Source of the DNA: Shewanella atlantica
GTDB lineage: Bacteria > Pseudomonadota > Gammaproteobacteria > Enterobacterales > Shewanellaceae
DNA length: 64,000 nucleotides
Assembly: GCF_003966265.1 (NCBI RefSeq)
Contig: NZ_RXNV01000011.1
Span: 1-64,000, forward strand
Direction: 5' to 3'
A program made the position numbers and the translations under genes. This document shows, one piece after another, positions 8,034-15,932 of the stretch. The notes beneath the pieces were generated by a model. That model worked only from the letters and a program-made list of their open reading frames with translations, was not told the DNA's origin and ran no database searches. Each line of letters opens with the position of its first letter. The first letter of the stretch is position 1.

Positions 8034-8080
8034 GAAAAAACCAACCATATTCAGAAAACACTAACCAAATATGGCTGGTA
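8034..8080 (-). terminator. Terminator of flavocytochrome operon 1
   Basis: The arms ACCAACCATATT and AATATGGCTGGT can pair over about 12 bp with one wobble. On the minus strand a run of six T follows. It lies about 50 bp beyond the cytochrome stop, in the same place as the related terminator of operon 2. Confidence 0.75.
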
Positions 8081-8126
8081 GCTTCGGTTTAGACCGAAGA
8101 TGGGAAACTAACGAAACTTCAGCACA

Positions 8127-8492
8127 TTACTGCTTATGCTTATCAAACTTAAACGTATGGCAGTTGTTGCACATAGGCTGCTTAGGCTGGTGTTCACCAT
8201 GACACTCAACACAAGGCAGTTCTTTACCATAGTGAAGGTTGTTATGTGGGTTTTGCCACTTATCCTCTTCGCTACGTGCTGTCTGCTCTACCAGCTCTTC
8301 TACATCATGACACTGCAAGCAGGAACCATCTGAAGGGTAGGTTTTGGTACCTTGGTCATGACAACTCTTACAACCTGAGTCATACACCATCTCGTGATAG
8401 TCACGCTTATCTCTTGCTTGTGCCGACAAAGCCAGACAGCAGCCTAGAACCAGCGCAAGTGCGGTATTCATTTTATTATTCATAATACTCAT
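8127..8492 (-). CDS. Periplasmic tetrahaem cytochrome c, flavocytochrome partner (copy 1)
   Basis: Small exported cytochrome of 121 aa. It has a Sec signal peptide ending near SAQA and four CxxCH haem sites at residues 41-45, 58-62, 94-98 and 108-112. Extra histidines at H33, H83, H87 and H101 could give bis-His ligation. The size and spacing match the haem domain of flavocytochrome c3 (FccA), here as a separate subunit. It starts 28 bp after the flavoprotein gene, so the two form one operon. Its likely role is to pass electrons from the quinol side (CymA type) to the FAD subunit. The first 61 residues are identical to copy 2; the last 60 differ at about 10 positions. Confidence 0.9.
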   Translation of the reverse strand: MSIMNNKMNTALALVLGCCLALSAQARDKRDYHEMVYDSGCKSCHDQGTKTYPSDGSCLQCHDVEELVEQTARSEEDKWQNPHNNLHYGKELPCVECHGEHQPKQPMCNNCHTFKFDKHKQ

Positions 8493-8520
8493 TACTCATT
8501 CCTCTTATTAGCTGGCCGGA

Positions 8521-10041
8521 TTAGGCGTCCATGACACTTCTTGCTGCTGTCATACCCATCACCATACATTCAGGAATTGAGCAACTACCCAGACGGCTCA
8601 CACCATGAACACCACCACACACTTCACCGGCAGCATAAAGCCCCTTAATCGGCTGACCTGTGAAGCTATCTTTCACTTCGGCTTTAGTCGTGATCTGCAC
8701 ACCACCTTGACAGTAATGTACCTTTGGCCATAAACGAACTACGGTGAAAGGTGCTTCGATGAACTTGTCTTTCGCCTTAGTCATATTTTTGCCAAACTGC
8801 TTATCATCACCTGACTTAACGTAACTGTTGTACTCTTCGATCTGTGCCTTAAGTGGCTTCACCGGCACCTCGAAGTGCTTAGCCAACTCTTCGACCGTGT
8901 CGAACTTCCAGCCTACGTTGTACTTAATCACTTTCTTGGTATTAGGATGCTTCTTAGAGTGCTTGTAGCTGGTGATCAAGATAGGAGGTAGCGCCTCACC
9001 TTTCTCATCACGGCAAGATAACTCTGCATCGGCACGCGTCTTACGGTCGGCAATTTCATTCATGAAACGCTTACCGGTCAGGCGGTTGATCGCCATTGAA
9101 TGAGGGAAGTTATAGATGGAGTAGTTAGACACATATCCGAAACCACCTTCATCAGGTGATGCCCAAGGACCCGATTGGATATGAGCCATATGTACTGGGA
9201 TTGCACCGATACGGAACATCTCGTACATACCTTCACCAGTCGCACCCGGTGCGTTGGTACAACCCACTTCTGATGTCAGAGTTGGATCTTGTGCCATACG
9301 TAGGTTGATGTTTTGAGCGAAACCACCGGTTGCCGCAATCACACCGCGCTTAGCACGAATGTAAACTACCTTGCCCGAGTCTTCCTCTTTGAAGTAGTAG
9401 CCTTCACGCATTTTAACGCCTTCAACTTTACCGTCTTCACCAATGATGAAGCCTTCAAATTTAGAGCGGTTATGGGTTTTAACACCAATGCGCTTACACT
9501 CTTTGTAAAGCGGTTGAGTGATACCGGCACCACAACTCACTGTAGTCTGGTAAGTACGGGCAACTGAGTGGCCACCTAACTGCTGTAGATATGGGTGGTA
9601 TTCAGAACCTGCATCCATAGTCATCTGCAGCGCTTCAACAGCATGCTCAGCGACATGACGCAGCAGCCCTTCATCGGCAACACCACGACCAGACTTCATC
9701 TGATCCGCTACCATTCTGTCAACTGAATCTTTTACACCTTCTTGCTTTTGCATCGGGGTACCCGGTGCAGCGAAAAGACCGCCATTAATGGCTGAGTTAC
9801 CACCAAAATATGACATCTTCTCGAAGATATGAACGTCTTTTGCACCTTTACGCGTAGCTTCGATTGCTGCGGCTAGACCCGCAAAACCAGAACCAATAAT
9901 TAGGACTTCAACTTCTTTGTCCCATTTTACACCGTCCGCTTTTTCAGAAATGGCCATTGCTGGAGAAGCTATTGCTACACCCGCAGCAGCTCCCATTCCT
10001 TTAATGAAATTACGGCGTCCAAGCAGATTTACATCACTCAT
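8521..10041 (-). CDS. Flavocytochrome c FAD subunit, probable acrylate (enoate) reductase (copy 1)
   Basis: Exported FAD enzyme of the fumarate reductase/flavocytochrome c family, 506 aa. A twin-arginine signal (R9 R10, GRRNFIKG) shows it is folded before export. The FAD motif GSGFAGLAAA starts near residue 50. By eye alignment with FccA, the catalytic Arg (R402) corresponds to R333 in NEIADR, H504 to H442, and R545 to R483. The positions of H365, E378 and R381 are not kept, so fumarate is unlikely. The neighbouring DMSP lyase gene suggests acrylate, reduced to propionate. Other enoates such as methacrylate or cinnamates remain possible. The GGTGA ribosome site is good. Confidence 0.82.
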   Translation of the reverse strand: MSDVNLLGRRNFIKGMGAAAGVAIASPAMAISEKADGVKWDKEVEVLIIGSGFAGLAAAIEATRKGAKDVHIFEKMSYFGGNSAINGGLFAAPGTPMQKQEGVKDSVDRMVADQMKSGRGVADEGLLRHVAEHAVEALQMTMDAGSEYHPYLQQLGGHSVARTYQTTVSCGAGITQPLYKECKRIGVKTHNRSKFEGFIIGEDGKVEGVKMREGYYFKEEDSGKVVYIRAKRGVIAATGGFAQNINLRMAQDPTLTSEVGCTNAPGATGEGMYEMFRIGAIPVHMAHIQSGPWASPDEGGFGYVSNYSIYNFPHSMAINRLTGKRFMNEIADRKTRADAELSCRDEKGEALPPILITSYKHSKKHPNTKKVIKYNVGWKFDTVEELAKHFEVPVKPLKAQIEEYNSYVKSGDDKQFGKNMTKAKDKFIEAPFTVVRLWPKVHYCQGGVQITTKAEVKDSFTGQPIKGLYAAGEVCGGVHGVSRLGSCSIPECMVMGMTAARSVMDA

Positions 10042-10086
10042 CTGTCATCACCTTTTTTGTTTTAATCGACATGGTGATCATAAAGA

Positions 10087-10106
10087 TGGAATGAGTTCCA
10101 AAACGA
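10087..10106. promoter_or_regulatory. Proximal operator, flavocytochrome operon 1
   Basis: The core is TGGAA-TGAG-TTCCA, extended by AAAC. It lies 46 bp upstream of the flavoprotein start, and an identical core is present at the same place in operon 2. It probably binds a dimeric regulator, perhaps the LysR protein encoded at 16023. Confidence 0.6.
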
Positions 10107-10197
10107 GAGTTACAAAACAGTTAATTCCAAACAAACTGATAACACGCTCAAAGTTTCGCCTGGGTTCAAATTCGCCTAAAATTACAACTTTAGGGGT

Positions 10198-10219
10198 GTT
10201 TTGGAATCAGTTCCAAAAC
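10198..10219. promoter_or_regulatory. Distal operator, flavocytochrome operon 1
   Basis: A perfect palindrome with 9-bp arms: GTTTTGGAA, a 4-base spacer, and TTCCAAAAC. Its core TTGGAA starts 112 bp from the matching core of the proximal site, the same distance as in operon 2. The arrangement suggests DNA looping or cooperative binding. Confidence 0.65.
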
Positions 10220-10355
10220 CAAATGGAAGGCTCGAAAGGCAAGGAAAATCAAGTCCTCCCCCTTCTAAAATTGTTTCATGCTTAATTAGCTATTTCCGGT
10301 TTACTGAAACTTCAAGAAAAATAACAGTGAGAAATCATGCTAAACCGGAACTCAT

Positions 10356-10601
10356 ATGCTCAAAAATCTGAAAATAGATAGAGATATGTATTACGAGTTA
10401 AGATTAAACTTCGGACACAAGAGCAAGAAGCACCTTCCGGTGCTCCCACTATTACATGTCTACGCGTCCTCAGGAATTGGAGTAGAGAAGCCAACACTAA
10501 GCTCCTATATCGAGTGCTTTAACCACATATATAGAGAAGAGATTTTAGAGATACGATTAGTTGAAATTCTCAGAGTAGTACCTGAAGTGAGCAATAAATG
10601 A
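10356..10601 (+). CDS. Small hypothetical protein, doubtful
   Basis: An 81-codon frame with a plausible binding site (GGA six bases before the ATG). The product is basic, with no signal peptide, membrane segment or known motif. Its stop overlaps the ATG of a second frame (10598 on) that reads MNEQFYKEQPVHSLEDNAAR, meets a TAG after 25 codons, and continues in frame as GLGKLYLNRTKIEVPA to a second stop. The pair could be decayed genes. I do not recognise either product. Confidence 0.3.
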   Translation: MLKNLKIDRDMYYELRLNFGHKSKKHLPVLPLLHVYASSGIGVEKPTLSSYIECFNHIYREEILEIRLVEILRVVPEVSNK

Positions 10602-10759
10602 ATGAGCAATTTTATAAAGAGCAGCCAGTTCATTCGCTTGAAGATAACGCTGCGAGGGAATATTTGGCTAACTAGGGACTAGGAAAACTATATCTAAATA
10701 GGACAAAAATTGAGGTACCAGCATAGATCACTTCATAATGCTAAAGTCGTCAATACTGC

Positions 10760-10807
10760 TGAAAAATAATATAGATAAGCTACCGGGAGCTTTGGCAACT
10801 TATCTAT
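10760..10807 (-). terminator. Terminator of porin 2
   Basis: On the minus strand the arms AGATAAGTTGCC and GGTAGCTTATCT pair over about 12 bp with wobble, followed by ATATTATTTTT. It begins about 20 bp past the porin 2 stop. Confidence 0.65.
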
Positions 10808-10827
10808 ACCACTAACTTCTAAATCCT

Positions 10828-11952
10828 TTAGAAGTAGTAACCGAAGTTGATGTTAACGCGCTTGTCCCAGTCATCACCCATCTCAGGAAGGCCAACATGG
10901 TCATTATTCGCCGTTGAGAAGGTCATGTTTTTACCCATGATAAAGTCGATCATGGTGTAAGTTGCACCGGCAGAGATAGCAACACCTGTCACGTTTTGCA
11001 GACTGTCATCGTAGCTGCTATCGGCAACATCGGGTGTCATCAAGCCAAAGTCGTTATAGAACTTCAGGCTTCCCCAATCGGTTGTAACGGTTTTCGCGAT
11101 GTTCGCGCTGTAAGCCTGTCCTTTTGAAGCAATTTCATATTGCCAGCTCACCACTGAGACACCAATCTTATTAGCATCTGCGCTATCGGCTGCATCATAC
11201 TCATACTGCATCGCCTGTAACTGCAGATTCCAGCCATTGAAGCTGCTATCGAGGTGTGCGGCTACTGCATAACGATCACCGGTATTACCGGTTTTGCTAT
11301 TGTAGATCTGTCCCGCTTCGACCGAGCCGCCGAATGTGGTCGAGCCACCTTCATGTTCAATTTTGTAGGTCTGGCGCAGATTTAACTGGTTAGTCTCTTC
11401 ATTATTGTACTCGGTGCCATTAATGGTTCCGGTATAAAGATCGGTCGCATAACGTTTGTTTTCACTTGCACCGTATTCGGCATTCTTATAGAACGCCATA
11501 TCGGTATGCCAGCCATTCTTCTCATAAACCGCTTTAACACCAATATCATGGTCATCTTCGAAGCCAAGGTAGTAAGGAATACCGAACCAGAAGCTATTAG
11601 AGATAAAGCCGGGGTTACCAAATGGGACCTTGTTAATACCAAACTGAAACTGCCAATCGGTATTAAGTTCATAATAGCCATAACCATACTTAATATAATC
11701 GGTACTGGAAGTAAATCGATATTCGGCAGACAGTCCCCAATCACCGGTTTTGCCATTAAACTTGATAGCAGCCATATCAAAAGTTAGATCGCCGGCTTTA
11801 TCCTTTGAACTTTCACTATAATCTTTATAAGCGTAGTTCACACGTACTGCGCCACCAACATTGATTCCGTCTTCAGCCTGAGCTAAAGTCGAAATTCCAG
11901 ATAGTGCGATAGCACTCGCTACCATAGACAGCAGGAACTTATTCGTTCTCAT
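10828..11952 (-). CDS. Outer-membrane porin (porin 2 of the DMSP island)
   Basis: Beta-barrel porin of about 374 aa with a signal peptide ending LAQA, an opening INVGGAVRVNYAYKDYS, repeated Tyr/Trp-rich strands and a C-terminal aromatic (FGYYF) for outer-membrane insertion. Several start codons lie close together; I chose the ATG five bases after GGTGA, as in the other genes of this island. It sits between flavocytochrome operon 1 and dddY on the same strand. A role in letting DMSP or acrylate through the outer membrane fits the context but is not shown by the sequence. It is not closely similar to the DcaP-like porin at 6679. Confidence 0.78.
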   Translation of the reverse strand: MRTNKFLLSMVASAIALSGISTLAQAEDGINVGGAVRVNYAYKDYSESSKDKAGDLTFDMAAIKFNGKTGDWGLSAEYRFTSSTDYIKYGYGYYELNTDWQFQFGINKVPFGNPGFISNSFWFGIPYYLGFEDDHDIGVKAVYEKNGWHTDMAFYKNAEYGASENKRYATDLYTGTINGTEYNNEETNQLNLRQTYKIEHEGGSTTFGGSVEAGQIYNSKTGNTGDRYAVAAHLDSSFNGWNLQLQAMQYEYDAADSADANKIGVSVVSWQYEIASKGQAYSANIAKTVTTDWGSLKFYNDFGLMTPDVADSSYDDSLQNVTGVAISAGATYTMIDFIMGKNMTFSTANNDHVGLPEMGDDWDKRVNINFGYYF

Positions 11953-12038
11953 CATTATCACCATTTATATTATTTTATTATCTTCAGACAAACACTTAAA
12001 CTGAATGTACAAACCAAACTCTATTTGACATTTAAACT

Positions 12039-12080
12039 CCGGCTTAATACTTATAAATAGTTTTCATTGTAATAAACCGG
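12039..12080 (-). terminator. Possible hairpin after dddY
   Basis: On the minus strand CCGGTTTATTAC and GTATTAAGCCGG can pair with two weak positions, beginning 34 bases after the dddY stop. No strong T-run follows, so it may slow transcription or protect the 3' end and not act as a full terminator. Confidence 0.35.
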
Positions 12081-12113
12081 AAATATTAATGTGGAATAAT
12101 CAAAAATTAACGA

Positions 12114-13358
12114 TTACCACTTTACTTTAGTCAGGTCACACTGAATAACTTCGCCGCGATTTGCGGGTGTACCAGGATTTTTAGCTGACTCGCAAAGCAA
12201 TGTTGTACCATAGTCATTACGCTTGTCATGTGCATTACTTCTTGCCCAAACAGACACAATTGCACGCTCTTCCGGTTTAGCTTCACAGCTGCCATCTACA
12301 TCAAATGCATGAATGGTATTTTGATGAAAATAGAGCAGAGGATCTTGCTCTGCGCTCCCCGCTTGCCACATAGAAGCTTCGTTAGCTTGACTCGCGTCAA
12401 ATTGAACCCGACGCATCTTGTTATCTTCTTTTACCGTCTTAACCAGTGGAGAGTCTTCTCTTACAGCAAAGCTCTTGAATTGCTTTGCACATGCAGGCTT
12501 ACGCATGTTGTAGTAGATCTCTGAGATGGCGTGATTGTGATATGGGTACAGGGTATCGACAGATTGCACTGTCATCCCCACTTCAGCACCAACTTTTTCG
12601 CCGTTAATTTCGTCGATACGCAGCAAGCCCCAATGGCCGAACACTTCGGCGTAGGCGTAGCCACCACGAATATTGTCGAAGTTCTTATCGTTACGCTTGC
12701 TCTCTTCACCATACATAGGGAACCAACCTGCAGCAGCCCATAAGTTTGGTAACGCATTCGCACTTACATCATATGGGAAAGAGGATGGCATTTTAACTTC
12801 GTTGCCTGTGACCATCTTGGCGAAGTTTTTAGTGAACTTCTGCCCTATTTTTCTGACCTCTTTATTGGTCACGTTAGTATTAAAAAAATCTTCGAACGAT
12901 GTACGCTTGGCCCACTGTGCTACCGGAGAGTTCTTCTCCAGTTCGCCACCCGGACTGTAGATCCAGCTAACATCTCTCCGTGCACCAAAACATTGCTTGG
13001 CTTTTTCAGGGTTATTGATCACCTGATAGATATTTTTCACCATGATCTTCATGTCACGGCGATCCATGATGCACATTTTCTTACCACCTTCGGTGGAATC
13101 GAACAGTGCCTCATCAGAGTTAATACAGTTACTCTCTTCACCATTTGTTAATGCATGAGCATAGGCTTTTAAGTAAGTTAAAGTCTCATCCCATAAAATA
13201 TCTACATATTTCTGATCTGCTTTTGAATAATTTGGCACTTCACCCAAACACTTAAATTCAGCATCTTTAATATCATTGATATCGAGAAAACTTGGAGTCT
13301 CTACTGCATAAGCACTATTAACCAATGCCAAGCTTAAAAAAATCGCATTTTTTTTCAT
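12114..13358 (-). CDS. dddY: Periplasmic DMSP lyase DddY
   Basis: Cleaves dimethylsulfoniopropionate to dimethyl sulfide and acrylate. The 414-aa length, the signal peptide (cleavage after SAYA, near residue 18) and the cupin motif match DddY, the only periplasmic DMSP lyase family known. The metal-binding signature is PYHNHAISEIYY, giving H274, H276 and E280. A second segment, YFHQNTIHAFD, supplies H345 or H350. Y271, Y282 and Y283 are candidates for the catalytic base. Eight cysteines in the mature protein suggest disulfides. A GGAA ribosome site precedes the ATG, and a TATAAT lies at 13381-13386. It stands alone between porin 2 and flavocytochrome operon 2, all on the minus strand. Confidence 0.88.
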   Translation of the reverse strand: MKKNAIFLSLALVNSAYAVETPSFLDINDIKDAEFKCLGEVPNYSKADQKYVDILWDETLTYLKAYAHALTNGEESNCINSDEALFDSTEGGKKMCIMDRRDMKIMVKNIYQVINNPEKAKQCFGARRDVSWIYSPGGELEKNSPVAQWAKRTSFEDFFNTNVTNKEVRKIGQKFTKNFAKMVTGNEVKMPSSFPYDVSANALPNLWAAAGWFPMYGEESKRNDKNFDNIRGGYAYAEVFGHWGLLRIDEINGEKVGAEVGMTVQSVDTLYPYHNHAISEIYYNMRKPACAKQFKSFAVREDSPLVKTVKEDNKMRRVQFDASQANEASMWQAGSAEQDPLLYFHQNTIHAFDVDGSCEAKPEERAIVSVWARSNAHDKRNDYGTTLLCESAKNPGTPANRGEVIQCDLTKVKW

Positions 13359-13839
13359 AATAGTTCCATCACCACATCGTATTATATTAAGAGTAGATTA
13401 TTATTTGTTTATTTAACTTTTACATCTAACTATAAAGGTATTCTTACACTACAATTTAAAACTTTAAAAATGTTTTATCACACCATTAAATTAAAAACTG
13501 AACTTACACCTCAAACTAACACCGCAACTCAAATCAACTTTACAATATTGAATTAACTTCACGCTTTTAACTTTTTTTGCAACTCACTTAATGAACATTT
13601 CGTCAGAAACAAATTTAATCAGCCAACATTTGAACTCATTTAAATTTCAAAGCCCCTCCACTAACAATATTAAGGAAGGGGGGGGCACACAGAAGACCAA
13701 TAAGAGATAAATTTTATCTTTGCAGGGATATTTACTTCTTAATAGTAAACATGAATAACACTTTAATAACTAAAAAACCAACCGCAAATAGATGGGGGAT
13801 TTACGGTTGGTCTATAAAAGTTACAACTAAGCGTAATTA
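13359..13839. other. 481-bp AT-rich region upstream of dddY
   Basis: No gene seen. It holds the dddY promoter (minus-strand TATAAT at 13381-13386, -35 weak) and a possible CRP half-site TGTGA in the minus strand near 13480. There is an FNR-like half-site TTGAT near 13530. A run of eight G stands at about 13677-13684, and the terminator of operon 2 is at 13771-13811. The half-sites are weak and only suggestive. Confidence 0.5.
13771..13811 (-). terminator. Terminator of flavocytochrome operon 2
   Basis: The arms ACCAACCGCAAAT and ATTTACGGTTGGT pair over 13 bp with one mismatch, and on the minus strand six T follow. It lies about 30 bp beyond the cytochrome stop. The upper stem (ACCAACC) is shared with the terminator of operon 1. 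Confidence 0.85.
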
Positions 13840-14205
13840 TTACTCTTTATGCTTATCAAACTTGAAAGTATGACAGTTACTACATATAGGCTTCTTCGGC
13901 GCATGTTCACCATGACACTCTACACAAGGCAGATCTTTACCATAGTGAAGGTTATTATGTGGGTTTTGCCACTTATCCTCTTCGCTACGTGCTGTCTGCT
14001 TTGCTAACTCATCAATATCATGACACTGCAGGCAGGAGCCATCAGAAGGGTAGGTTTTAGTACCTTGGTCATGACAACTCTTACAACCTGAGTCATACAC
14101 CATCTCGTGATAGTCACGCTTGTCTCTTGCCTGTGCTGACAGGGCCAGACAACAGCCAAGAACCAGCGCAAGTGCGGTATTCATTTTATTATTCATAATA
14201 CTCAT
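13840..14205 (-). CDS. Periplasmic tetrahaem cytochrome c, flavocytochrome partner (copy 2)
   Basis: Paralogue of the cytochrome at 8127, also 121 aa with four CxxCH sites and the same signal peptide. Residues 1-61 are identical to copy 1. The second half differs (DIDELAKQ against DVEELVEQ, HAPKKPICSN against HQPKQPMCNN), mostly on surface-type positions, with all haem ligands kept. It follows its flavoprotein gene after 28 bp, with AGAGGA upstream of the ATG. The uneven spread of changes suggests gene conversion of the 5' part. Confidence 0.9.
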   Translation of the reverse strand: MSIMNNKMNTALALVLGCCLALSAQARDKRDYHEMVYDSGCKSCHDQGTKTYPSDGSCLQCHDIDELAKQTARSEEDKWQNPHNNLHYGKDLPCVECHGEHAPKKPICSNCHTFKFDKHKE

Positions 14206-14233
14206 TACTCATTCCTCTTATTAGCTGGCCGGA

Positions 14234-15754
14234 TTAGGCTTCCATGACACTTCTTGCTGCTGTCATACCCATCACCATACATTCAGGAATTGAGCAACTA
14301 CCCAGACGGCTCACACCATGAACACCACCACACACTTCACCGGCAGCATAAAGCCCCTTAATCGGCTGACCTGTAAAGCTATCCTTCACTTCGGCTTTAG
14401 TCGTGATCTGCACACCGCCTTGACAGTAATGTACCTTTGGCCATAAACGAACTACGGTGAAAGGTGCTTCGATGAACTTGTCCTTCGCCTTAGTCATATT
14501 TTTGCCAAACTGCTTATCATCACCTGACTTAACGTAGCTGTTGTACTCTTCGATCTGTGCCTTAAGTGGCTTCACCGGCACCTCGAAGTGCTTAGCCAAC
14601 TCTTCGACCGTGTCGAACTTCCAGCCTACGTTGTACTTAATCACTTTCTTGGTATTAGGATGCTTCTTAGAGTGCTTGTAGCTGGTGATCAAGATAGGAG
14701 GTAGCGCCTCACCTTTCTCATCACGGCAAGATAACTCTGCATCGGCACGCGTCTTACGGTCGGCAATTTCATTCATGAAACGCTTACCGGTCAGGCGGTT
14801 GATCGCCATTGAATGAGGGAAGTTATAGATAGAGTAGTTAGACACATATCCGAAACCACCTTCATCAGGTGATGCCCAAGGACCCGATTGGATATGAGCC
14901 ATATGTACTGGGATTGCACCAATACGGAACATCTCGTACATACCTTCACCGGTCGCACCCGGTGCGTTGGTACAACCCACTTCAGATGTCAGAGTTGGAT
15001 CTTGCGCCATACGTAGGTTGATGTTTTGAGCGAAACCACCGGTTGCCGCAATCACACCGCGCTTAGCACGAATGTAAACTACCTTGCCCGAGTCTTCCTC
15101 TTTGAAGTAGTAGCCTTCACGCATTTTAACGCCTTCAACTTTACCGTCTTCACCAATGATGAAGCCTTCAAATTTTGAGCGGTTATGAGTTTTGACACCG
15201 ATGCGCTTACACTCTTTGTAAAGCGGTTGAGTGATACCGGCACCACAACTGACTGTAGTCTGGTAAGTACGGGCAACTGAGTGGCCACCTAACTGCTGTA
15301 GGTAAGGGTGGAATTCAGATCCTGCATCCATAGTCATCTGCAGCGCTTCGACCGCATGCTCTGCTACATGACGCAGTAGTCCTTCATCGGCAACACCACG
15401 ACCGGATTTCATCTGATCCGCAACCATTCTGTCTACAGAATCCTGCACGCCCTCTTTTTTCTGCATCGGCGTTCCCGGTGCAGCGAAAAGACCGCCGTTG
15501 ATGGCGGAGTTACCACCAAAATAGGACATCTTCTCGAAGATATGAACGTCTTTTGCACCTTTACGCGTGGCTTCGATTGCTGCGGCTAAGCCCGCAAAAC
15601 CTGAACCAATAATTAAGACTTCAACCTCTTTGTCCCATTTTACACCGTCCGCTTTTTCAGAAATGGCCATCGCAGGAGTAGCTATTGCTACACCCGCAGC
15701 GGCTCCCATTCCTTTTATGAAATTACGGCGTCCAAGCAGATCTACATTGCTCAT
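14234..15754 (-). CDS. Flavocytochrome c FAD subunit, probable acrylate (enoate) reductase (copy 2)
   Basis: 506 aa, differing from copy 1 at about seven residues, nearly all in the first 150 (for example D3N, N5D, S26T, Y148F) and one at the penultimate position. The twin-arginine signal, FAD motif and the R333/H442/R483 set are the same, so the substrate should be the same. It stands directly downstream of the LysR promoter region (divergent, 268 bp). With near-identical enzymes, the reason for two copies is more likely dosage or separate regulation than new chemistry. Confidence 0.82.
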   Translation of the reverse strand: MSNVDLLGRRNFIKGMGAAAGVAIATPAMAISEKADGVKWDKEVEVLIIGSGFAGLAAAIEATRKGAKDVHIFEKMSYFGGNSAINGGLFAAPGTPMQKKEGVQDSVDRMVADQMKSGRGVADEGLLRHVAEHAVEALQMTMDAGSEFHPYLQQLGGHSVARTYQTTVSCGAGITQPLYKECKRIGVKTHNRSKFEGFIIGEDGKVEGVKMREGYYFKEEDSGKVVYIRAKRGVIAATGGFAQNINLRMAQDPTLTSEVGCTNAPGATGEGMYEMFRIGAIPVHMAHIQSGPWASPDEGGFGYVSNYSIYNFPHSMAINRLTGKRFMNEIADRKTRADAELSCRDEKGEALPPILITSYKHSKKHPNTKKVIKYNVGWKFDTVEELAKHFEVPVKPLKAQIEEYNSYVKSGDDKQFGKNMTKAKDKFIEAPFTVVRLWPKVHYCQGGVQITTKAEVKDSFTGQPIKGLYAAGEVCGGVHGVSRLGSCSIPECMVMGMTAARSVMEA

Positions 15755-15800
15755 CTGTCATCACCTTTATTTGTTTTAATCGACACGGTGATCTTAAAGA

Positions 15801-15818
15801 TGGAATGAGTTCCAAAAC
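15801..15818. promoter_or_regulatory. Proximal operator, flavocytochrome operon 2
   Basis: TGGAA-TGAG-TTCCA followed by AAAC, identical to the site in operon 1 and 46 bp from the flavoprotein start. Confidence 0.6.
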
Positions 15819-15912
15819 GGGAGTTACAGAGCAGTGTATTCAAAACTATTTGATAACATAATGAAAATTCAGCTTAGGTTCAAATTCATCTGAAATTACA
15901 ACTTTAGAGGTA

Positions 15913-15932
15913 TTTTGGACTCGATTCCAAAA
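15913..15932. promoter_or_regulatory. Distal operator, flavocytochrome operon 2
   Basis: Arms TTTTGGA and TCCAAAA around a 6-base spacer. It is an imperfect version of the operon 1 distal site and stands 112 bp from the proximal core. It is also about 90 bp upstream of the LysR start, so it could mediate autoregulation. Confidence 0.6.

Larger units (their letters stand above)
8127..10060. repeat. 1.9-kb direct repeat, copy 1
   Basis: This segment holds the flavoprotein and cytochrome genes and is nearly identical to 13840-15773 in the same orientation. Within the flavoprotein gene hundreds of bases in a row show only scattered changes. Differences gather at both ends. Repeats of this length and identity are good substrates for homologous recombination. 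Confidence 0.9.
10042..10827. other. 786-bp region between flavocytochrome operon 1 and porin 2
   Basis: It contains the promoter and paired palindromes of operon 1 (10087-10219). It also has an inverted pair TTCCGGTTTA/TAAACCGGAA at about 10293-10302 and 10341-10350, a small possible gene at 10356-10601, a second short frame broken by one TAG, and the terminator of porin 2. In operon 2 a LysR gene occupies the corresponding divergent position. No trace of a LysR gene is visible here. Confidence 0.7.
13840..15773. repeat. 1.9-kb direct repeat, copy 2
   Basis: Same orientation and gene content as 8127-10060. The copies start 5.7 kb apart and enclose porin 2 and dddY. Recombination between them would delete or amplify that segment. 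Confidence 0.9.

Noticed and set aside
8246..8485. Plus-strand frames opposite the cytochrome genes
   Set aside because: They are shadows of the haem-motif coding sequence on the other strand.
9917..10285. Plus-strand frame of 122 codons over the flavoprotein start
   Set aside because: Antisense shadow of the flavoprotein 5' end running through the operators; no binding site or homology recognised.
13677..13684. Run of eight G as a phase-variable tract
   Set aside because: It lies in non-coding DNA between the dddY promoter and a terminator, with no gene or promoter element it would switch.
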